NCBI GenBank assembly: GCA_942486035.1
Contig: CALNXK010000101.1
Location: forward strand, 1,372,501-1,436,500
DNA from: Porites lobata
Taxonomy: Eukaryota; Cnidaria; Anthozoa; Scleractinia; Poritidae
DNA: 64,000 nucleotides
Reading direction: 5' to 3'
Position 1 is the stretch's first letter; every line of letters begins with the position of its first letter. Under the pieces are notes generated by a model. It had not been told where the DNA came from. It saw nothing but the letters and a program-made list of their open reading frames with translations, and ran no database searches. A program made the position numbers and the translations under genes. Below are positions 57,110 to 64,000 of the stretch, piece by piece.

Positions 57110-57332
57110 AGCACGTGGTAATCCACTGCGCATTCTAAATCTCCCATTCGAGCATAGCGACAATTCCTTGCGAGTCTACTGCGCATCCCAAATCTTCCAT
57201 TTGCACTTAACCAAAATTCCTTGCGAGTCTATTGCACATCCTAAATGTTTCATTCGCGCATAACCAAAATTCCTTGCGAGTCCATTGCGCATCCTAAATG
57301 TTTCATTCGCACATAACCACAATTCCTTGCGT
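57110..57332. repeat. Tandem repeat, about 53-bp unit, four partial copies
   Basis: ATTCCTTGCGAGTC recurs at 57164, 57216 and 57268, with a partial copy at 57320; the intervening sequence TTGCGCATCCTAAAT and CATTCGCACATAACC is also shared. Confidence 0.85.
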
Positions 57333-58551
57333 TTGGCAAGAAAACGTGATTCAATGCCCCTATAATGTGATTTTTTGCCGATTAGAGAGCTGCCTCGTTC
57401 GCTCTCTTCAGGCTCGCTCACTGCGGCAGCAATAACATCATTCGCTCCAGAATTATTCCTTTTTTAGAAGGTTTGGTGCCTTCGATAAATAATTGACATT
57501 AAAATGTTCCATTTTTATCAAGATAGCAATACAGTAAAAACCCGCGAGTAAAAACCTGCATTTTCCCGAGTTGGCCTAAAAAGATTTTACAGAAATGGAT
57601 ATTAACACAAGGAATTAAGGCTACTTAGGTTCTTAAATAGGTTCTCATTTTCTAGGGAAAAAATTTATCGTAGCGAAGAGTATTTAGTGGTATTCAGCTT
57701 ATTCTTTTTACAAAATCTACATACCATTACATTGTAGTTGGAGTGATGAGGCACCTACGTCTCCAAAGAGGTTTCTGAAGGTAGGCTTATCTTATTTGCC
57801 CATGTGAATAGTTTTTTAAAATAGATTTTAGAAAATAAGAATCCGTTTCAAACTCTGGGCTAAACAGGTTCTCGTATAGGGGAGGCCTAACTTGCAAATT
57901 TTAGCCTAACAGATTCTTACAAACCAGGGTCTTACCCGCACGTTTTTACAGTAGATAAAATGAATTCATTAAAGCTAAAATTAAAAACTTCTTGCGTATA
58001 TAAGCAATATTTTGCCCCTTACAGCAGCCGTAAAAGCTACTTAAAAAGATCAGATTTTAAGACAAAATACACAAGCTTCGACTGAAAATTAGTACACTCA
58101 GGTTTAGTTTAACTTAGTGAACGTGTCACGAGTTAAAAACGAAACAACCAAAATAAAATACAGCGAGACAGGGATTGTTTCAAGGGCTTATAAAAATTAT
58201 ATTCGCGGAAACGTCCAGCAAAAAAAGATATATATCAAAAAGCTCCAGTAATATCTAGCTAAGCCTCGTTTTAATTCTCAGCAAGACTTTTCAATTAAGG
58301 TTTGCAGAACAACAGCAAGATTAGTATAAAGACAAAATAAATATTTTTTTCTAAATCAAACGACTCAACAACTTCTCATATAACAAAAATTGATTACTCC
58401 TCACCTAATATATATCTTTCATAGAAAAGTGTGGAATTTTTTTAAAAAATGACCTTTTATGTTGCTCTAAGAATGTTAGCAGTTTTCAATTTTACGTCCA
58501 GGCTACAGATGGAAAGTACAAATAAAGTAAAAAATTACATATTTCTAACAC

Positions 58552-61533
58552 TCAGATTGCCATGAACAGCTTAACATTTTTCTTTTCCAGCTGAGAGGCA
58601 AGATTTTTTAGGCGACGGATTCGCAGGCATCCTCGTTTTCCAGCGTTAAAAACGCGATACAAATGAAGCGCTTCTTTTTTCTCCAACGCAAATAGCAACT
58701 CTGGAACAGAAATTTCAAAAACTTCCTTCTGATCAGAGGACGTCGTCTTGACCTCGATATAGGTGATAACGGTCTTGGATTGGGCCTCTTGGTTTACTCC
58801 AGTATTAGGTCGTCTAATCTCAAAATCGTACGGCGCAGTAGTGTTAGCTTCCTCGTTCAACCAAATAATATCCACATTTTCACCTGTAGGATGGACTTTG
58901 ACTTGGTTGATAAGAAACTCATAGACACATCGTTCTCCCCATCGACCGACTTCTTCGCTGTTTGGGTTCTCACCAAGCTGTATACCATTCAAGATTTTAA
59001 GGTCACCATCATTAAAGGAGAGATCATCGTAGTCTATTTCTGATGCCTCTTCGTTAAAACTGAGATAAGCGCGAGGGGGTGATGTTCGCCTTACATCACA
59101 TGTGGGGACTGGCAGGGTACAGATCCGTTCAGGCTTTGGTGGAGATTGTGCTCCCAAAGGTTGTAACACATCCTGCACACTTTCCGTTTCTTCATCACAA
59201 AGCGAATCGTCTGCAACTCTTTCCAAAGTAACATCATCAACTTTCACAGGATTTGGATCATTCGGTGAGGAAGTTTGATACTTCTCTTCCCTGTTTGCTG
59301 TTTCCACGATTAGAGTCTTACTGTTTCGCCGAGGCATGACCTCCGTCCTGTCATCTGGTTCTTTCGTATCTTTTGGATCGTTTGGCCCTTCCGTCTCAAC
59401 TAAACGCTGAGTTGGTCGTCCTTGGATTTGGACTTTCTCCTCCAAAGATTTCTTCACAGAATCAGGAGGCGCTGGGGGTGGCCACATCTTAAGAGTATTG
59501 TCGCTACTCAATTTTGCTTCACGCTTTAAGGTCTTGTCAAATTGTGCGGAGGACTTTGGAGGCCAGGAATGAAGACCATCATCACCAACTCGGTTTGGCA
59601 ATGAAATATTGGCTTTAGGACTCGGAACCACGTCTTTTGACGCTTCATGAACGACTTCTTCCGGTACTTCAGGAGGGGGTACACACCAAGGTTCTTCTTC
59701 ATCAGGTAAAGGTTCTAAGCCTTGGACTTCTTCTAAAAAGAACTGAAAGTCGCCACCACTGTAATTCTTCACAGCGACCAGGAAGTTGCTAAGGTCCGAG
59801 GAGTCCTGCCTCTTCACTCGTAGCAGTTTCACCATTTCACCATTCAAGACATCATAATTTTCCTGGTGCTCTTCTGCTACATAAAAACAGAAGCTGGAAC
59901 CCACAGGTTCGACGCCAGACTTCTCTTCAATTACAATATGAATATCGGGGTGCGTACTAAGTGAATAAACTGTTTCCAATTTTTTCACCGAAGCAAACTG
60001 CATTTGTTGCAGTTTTTCTGCAAATTTCTCATTTTTCAGTTCTTCATACACTGGTCGTTTTTTGAAATACAGAAACCGTTGCACCGCTGGTATCATCTGA
60101 TGAAAGTACTTCTGTAGTGGCACACATTGGAACTTTACTAATGTGGGGGTAAAATCTCTTTTTACGCATTCACTTAACCGTTGTATGTCACAAGCTTTCA
60201 AAAACAGCGAAACATTGTGCTTCATTTCCTCTTTTTCGTTTACAAACTTACGATTTTCGCTGGTTGAACGATTCTTTAGATCTTGAAATAAATCGTCGAG
60301 GTCGATGAAGTGAACGCCTTTTTCCTTCTGAAAAATTTTGAACAGAGACTTATTGTCCCGTAGAAGAGGCTTATCGGAAAGTGAAACCCATTTCCCAGAA
60401 GAAGGAAAAATGCACTTAAAACTAGCATCCAAGGACTGTCTGATAAACGACGCCATATTTACGTCGACTGTGTTTTCTATACGTATGCTATCTTTGTGGT
60501 CGCGTGCAATACATTTCCTACCTAAAATGGCAAATACTTTCAACATGTCATTCACTGACGACGGAGTAGGAAAACCAGCAAGTTCAGCAACAGCTGATGC
60601 CATCTCAAGGTACTCATCCACATTGGGTGTTTCGTCCACCTTGAGTTGATCGACGAAGAAAGTTGCAAGACTTTGCTGCGAAGAAGCCTTCGACAAACTG
60701 TGGTAAACTCCCTCCAGTACATGCCTTGTTGTTACTTTGCCGTGGTCCCTGAGTAGCTTTAAAGCTACCTCAGTCGGGTCTCGCCAGTACACATCTTTCA
60801 GTACGTGAAACAAGCCAGATAACTGATGCTTTGGTTGGGGTTTAATGCATGAAGTTAAAGCCGACCGAAACGGGACAAACACCAATGCATTTTTAAGAAA
60901 TGCATCGCACACTTTCTTTCTTTGTTCCTCGTTTTGCACCATTTTGTCGTACAAGAAAGAGTAGACTTCTCTCATGTGTGCCAGTGATGTAGTAAACTCT
61001 TTTGTTGGGGCTTCTTTGTTAGTTCCGCTTGAAGCAGTAGACCACTTCTTCATCTCGCTTATCATACCATCCAGGGTAATTGATTCATGAATTTGCAAGG
61101 TCTTAACAAATCTACTGTTTTTTAAATGAGCCGCTGTATACTTCACGTGATCCTCTAGTAGCCTGCCAACCGCTTCATTCCAGATGAAAAGGTCTCTCGG
61201 TATGTGAATTGTTTGCCCATCGCTGGCTGACATCCATTGCTTCAAAACAAGATTTAAATAGAAGGATGAACGAGTTTCTCCAAGAACATGATCATTGCTA
61301 TCTTTGACGCGCACCAAGGCATCTGCGTACTGTGAATACTCGCTATCCCAGCGTTCGTCGATCCACTGCGCCAGAATATTGGATTGACAACAGATGCTTT
61401 GACGGTCAGCAGTCGGCTCAGCAATCTTGCTCAGAAATTCTTCAAATTCTTCGCACGCGCAGTCCTCAACGACGTAACAACCGTCTGGAGTTGTTTGCCA
61501 AACTGCTTCGTAGGACGCCCAGGGAGTCTGCGC
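58552..61533 (-). CDS. Terminal exon of a NO VEIN C-terminal (DUF3883) domain protein; 5' exons not found
   Basis: One 2,982-nt exon gives 993 residues to the stop TGA. The exon extends above the first ATG-like start: an in-frame TAG lies immediately before TTTTAG|GCG at 61533, so this is a splice acceptor and the protein begins upstream. Residues 1 to about 550 are a mixed helical region (LAQWIDERWD, IHIPRDLFIWNEAVGRLL, YWRDPTEVALKLL) without a fold I recognise. A Pro/Glu-rich linker follows. The last 140 residues are the NO VEIN domain: GRWGERCVYEFL, YDFEI, YIEVKTT, FEIS and LYRVFN, with E, D and E-V-K in the order seen in PD-(D/E)XK nuclease-like folds. Plant NO VEIN has an N-terminal ATPase-like part; whether this one does lies outside what I can see. 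It is likely intracellular. Confidence 0.85.
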   Translation of the reverse strand, partial: AQTPWASYEAVWQTTPDGCYVVEDCACEEFEEFLSKIAEPTADRQSICCQSNILAQWIDERWDSEYSQYADALVRVKDSNDHVLGETRSSFYLNLVLKQWMSASDGQTIHIPRDLFIWNEAVGRLLEDHVKYTAAHLKNSRFVKTLQIHESITLDGMISEMKKWSTASSGTNKEAPTKEFTTSLAHMREVYSFLYDKMVQNEEQRKKVCDAFLKNALVFVPFRSALTSCIKPQPKHQLSGLFHVLKDVYWRDPTEVALKLLRDHGKVTTRHVLEGVYHSLSKASSQQSLATFFVDQLKVDETPNVDEYLEMASAVAELAGFPTPSSVNDMLKVFAILGRKCIARDHKDSIRIENTVDVNMASFIRQSLDASFKCIFPSSGKWVSLSDKPLLRDNKSLFKIFQKEKGVHFIDLDDLFQDLKNRSTSENRKFVNEKEEMKHNVSLFLKACDIQRLSECVKRDFTPTLVKFQCVPLQKYFHQMIPAVQRFLYFKKRPVYEELKNEKFAEKLQQMQFASVKKLETVYSLSTHPDIHIVIEEKSGVEPVGSSFCFYVAEEHQENYDVLNGEMVKLLRVKRQDSSDLSNFLVAVKNYSGGDFQFFLEEVQGLEPLPDEEEPWCVPPPEVPEEVVHEASKDVVPSPKANISLPNRVGDDGLHSWPPKSSAQFDKTLKREAKLSSDNTLKMWPPPAPPDSVKKSLEEKVQIQGRPTQRLVETEGPNDPKDTKEPDDRTEVMPRRNSKTLIVETANREEKYQTSSPNDPNPVKVDDVTLERVADDSLCDEETESVQDVLQPLGAQSPPKPERICTLPVPTCDVRRTSPPRAYLSFNEEASEIDYDDLSFNDGDLKILNGIQLGENPNSEEVGRWGERCVYEFLINQVKVHPTGENVDIIWLNEEANTTAPYDFEIRRPNTGVNQEAQSKTVITYIEVKTTSSDQKEVFEISVPELLFALEKKEALHLYRVFNAGKRGCLRIRRLKNLASQLEKKNVKLFMAI

Positions 61534-61750
61534 CTAAAAGGTGGAAAAGGGTGAGAATAATCTCCTACCAAAAATTGTGAAGTGATATTTGATTTCCTTG
61601 ACTCCCACTCTATAATAAAAACCGTAGTCAAGCGTTTGCAAAATTACTGACTAATTATCACTGAAGTGAGTCGATTCTAGATAGCCCTGAAAGTGGTTTC
61701 CAAAAACACATTTTTTATAAGAAATCAAGTAAATATATCTCGTTCGACGG

Positions 61751-61857
61751 TTTAGTGTGTAGTATCGTTGTATCGTCGTGCTGTATTTTGGCGAGCCCGT
61801 AGGGCGAGTCAAAATACAAGAGACGAGTAAAAATATTCCACGATACTACACACTAAA
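61751..61857. mobile_element. 107-bp foldback MITE
   Basis: TTTAGTGTGTAGTATCGT and its exact complement flank a partly palindromic middle (TATTTTGGCGAGCCC against GGGCGAGTCAAAATA). Confidence 0.85.
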
Positions 61858-62894
61858 CAGTCTAATAAGGGATTTATTATTCAACCCGAGGAGTATAAAA
61901 TAGATCTCAGAACTCTACTCATGACGAGAATGGTGACAGACTAACGTGAGTCGAGTTTTCGCACGCTTTCATCAACGCTGTTGTCGATTGGTCAGAAATG
62001 AAAACTTGTCTTTTTCAAGTTTTCGACGGCGCTTCGAGGTTTTATCTTTCAAAGATTTGCTACAAAAACAGAGATGGGATGACAAATAATCCTGATGCTT
62101 ATGATGATGATCGGTTTTGTAAAACGGACTGCAAGTAGGAAAACTGAGCAGAGCACATTGTGATGGAAAGACAAAAACTCTCCTACATATTCAAGGGGTT
62201 TCAAAGAACTACTAGTAACCAAAATACTTGAAACCTCATCCTCGCCGGGTTATACTAACAAAAAGAGAACGTCTTAAGTCTACCATATCGAGTTTCCTCA
62301 CATTTTAAAAGAACTAGAAGTAAAGACTGTTCAGTTCCTTGGCGGGATTGTATTTAATGGCCGTTGTTTATTTCACGGATTTTCGCCTTCATCATCTCTA
62401 TCACACAACTTCAGGTCTGTTCTCATCTTCTCTGTTGTATCTTTCGCATTAAGTTTGTATGTTCTATCTATTTTTAATGATTGTCGACATTTTCATTGCT
62501 GCTCAGGCGACTTTACTCTAGAAACTCGGTTTATTTAACCTTACAATTTGGCCCCTATTCCGTTATTTTCTTCGGAAAACGATGCATTTTCTGCCATTTG
62601 CGACGTTTGTAGATTAAAACCGGTCAAACCGGTCTTCTGGAGTACAAATACCGTGAGATATTTGTACTCCTTTTAGCGTTATTTGTACTGTACTGAGTGA
62701 AGTTAAATGATAATAATCCTTAGTCTCTATGTTTCAAAGATATTAAAGTGTTCCACGATTAAATTAACCCAATCCATACTAGTCATGCAATGCTTTCGGG
62801 TGGCGTACCTCGAAATATTCCTTGAGTGACTTGACTTTTTAAAGTATTAAGGTGCTTCGATACAGTTTTTCGGGGATCATACCGATCTTTTTAA

Positions 62895-63247
62895 ATTGCC
62901 TTAAAAGTGATTTTATCCTTGTCCGATAGCTATGAAATTTTCACCACTGACTGACATTGGATTGAGGTTTGTCAAAACGCAGTTTTAAGTATAATTACGT
63001 TTTATTTGAATTCAAACATACTTCTAACGGAGGTTATTTGCTAAACACCACACTTTAAGTTCCTGGTGTCCGATTTTCAGTTGCAGTCGCGCAAAATTCG
63101 GCTGTTGTCGATTTCAATTTTTTTTGTTTATTGTTGCCATAGTGATATCGATTTTACTTAAAACTACATTTGGACAAACTTCAATCCAAAGTCAGCCAGT
63201 GGTGAAAATTTCATAGCGATCGGACAAGGATAAAATCATTTTTAAGG
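62895..63247. mobile_element. Foldback repeat with arms of about 75 bp
   Basis: TTATCCTTGTCCGAT at the left and ATCGGACAAGGATAA at the right are perfect complements; the arms continue inward through ATGAAATTTTCACCACTG and TTGGATTGA. Related TTAAGGTG-CTCGAC sequence follows on the right side. Confidence 0.85.
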
Positions 63248-64000
63248 TGACTCGACCCAGTTATTTCGTGAGGGTACCATCCTACTTTGAAGTTCTCTTG
63301 TATCCCCACCTTTACTTTGATCGTGAGTCTCACATAAAGCATGGATAACATATAGATCAACCTACAATATAGCATAAAATTTTTGGCGATCGGAGTAAAT
63401 GTTGCGTGGTTGTTGTGTCACGCCTCTTTGGGGTCTGAGTCGAAATTCTGCTGTTGCCGGCATTTTTTCGTGAAAATCTTCCGGCTACATATAGTCCGCA
63501 TTAGTGCCTTGTGCTGAACAGAGTTTCACCAAAATCGCAAAGACCCAATGCGGGAAATTCAGCCGTTTCCAAAGTTAGGTCCTAATTTATGTGAAAATGA
63601 TAAGCAAACTTTAAACGATTATATCTCATAAACTATGAGATTTATCCCTTTATTTTTGGAATCTTTATTAACAGATGGGTCCTTGCAAGTCAGCAAGAAG
63701 CTTAAGGGTTTTGTAAATGCGCGCGATTTCGAGCAATGCAAACATATAGAAATTATAGTCTTAGCAATTTGTTGACGTTTGTCAGCGTTTAAGAAGTCTT
63801 CTCACGAGAAAAGCATTTTGTTAAAAATTCGTGGTTTTGTTTCCTTCAAATTTTTTCAGGGGTACAATTGATTAACTAATGCTGAATGCTGGATGCTGAA
63901 TTTCATGGTCATTGAAAAACTGTGACATTATCTTTTATAAGCCCAAACTTGAGTAAACATTGAAGATTTTCAGCGTTTTGGCTCAGCTTGTGCTTTGCGA

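Larger units (their letters stand above)
55771..58551. other. Intergenic region with palindrome and tandem repeat
   Basis: No exon recognised. It holds the 45-bp palindrome at 56797-56841, a copy of the CACGTG motif at 57003-57045 and the 53-bp tandem repeat at 57110-57332. 58300-58551 should include the 3' UTR of the NO VEIN-domain gene, but no clear minus-strand AATAAA was seen. Confidence 0.5.
61534..64000. other. Upstream intron or flank of the NO VEIN-domain gene
   Basis: No convincing exon with a donor that fits the acceptor at 61533. The stretch contains an inverted repeat at 61751-61857 and a foldback repeat at 62895-63247; the preceding exon probably lies beyond the window. Confidence 0.5.

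Overview
This is a eukaryotic, AT-rich, intron-containing stretch of an animal genome. It is most likely an anthozoan cnidarian, and plausibly a stony coral. The reasons are extracellular genes built from phase-1 exon-shuffled modules (sushi/CCP, thrombospondin type 1, F5/8C), a BMP/GDF-class TGF-beta ligand, a NO VEIN-type C-terminal domain protein, and many short foldback elements, tRNA-derived SINE-like repeats and non-LTR retrotransposon fragments. The species cannot be named from the sequence alone. All exon borders below were read by hand from splice signals and reading-frame continuity; no transcript evidence was available.

1-33.13 kb (minus strand): one very large secreted sushi-repeat gene that runs off the low end of the window. 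A signal-peptide exon at 33068-33131 is followed by an eight-cysteine WAP-like exon, two sushi exons, a second WAP-like exon, seven diverged sushi exons, and then an array of near-identical 174-nt sushi exons. The array mostly alternates two subtypes, called B (C-G-x-L-K-T-P) and A (C-G-G-L-S-S-P). I count 31 intact sushi exons plus one cut by the window edge, and two clearly broken ones. Every exon is symmetric phase 1, so copies can be added, lost or skipped without a frameshift. Introns hold a 5'-truncated LINE with a 26-nt target-site duplication, other LINE scraps, MITEs, a large foldback element and decayed sushi exons.

33.2-38.1 kb: no gene recognised; minisatellite, tRNA-like sequence and MITEs. 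38.12-43.42 kb (minus strand): a second, apparently complete secreted gene of seven exons and 405 codons, encoding a signal peptide, a two-exon F5/8 type C (discoidin) domain, three TSP1 repeats and a short Gly/acidic tail, with a TATA box upstream. Two of the TSP1 exons arose by a recent local duplication.

43.6-47.3 kb: intergenic repeats. 47.37-48.61 kb (plus strand): a two-exon TGF-beta superfamily ligand of 363 aa that lacks the cysteine normally making the inter-subunit disulfide. 48.7-58.5 kb: no host gene recognised; LINE and Penelope-like remnants, a roughly 144-bp satellite with a three-unit higher-order structure, a near-perfect 45-bp palindrome and a short tandem repeat. 58.55-61.53 kb (minus strand): the large terminal exon of a gene whose C-terminus is a NO VEIN/DUF3883-type domain; its 5' exons were not found. 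61.6-64 kb: repeats only.

The window thus carries two neighbouring, same-strand, secreted multidomain genes of recognition or matrix type, a secreted morphogen, and an intracellular NO VEIN-domain protein. The clearest candidates for something undescribed are the expanding, heavily glycosylatable A/B sushi array with its visible birth and death of exons, and the TGF-beta ligand without its interchain cysteine.
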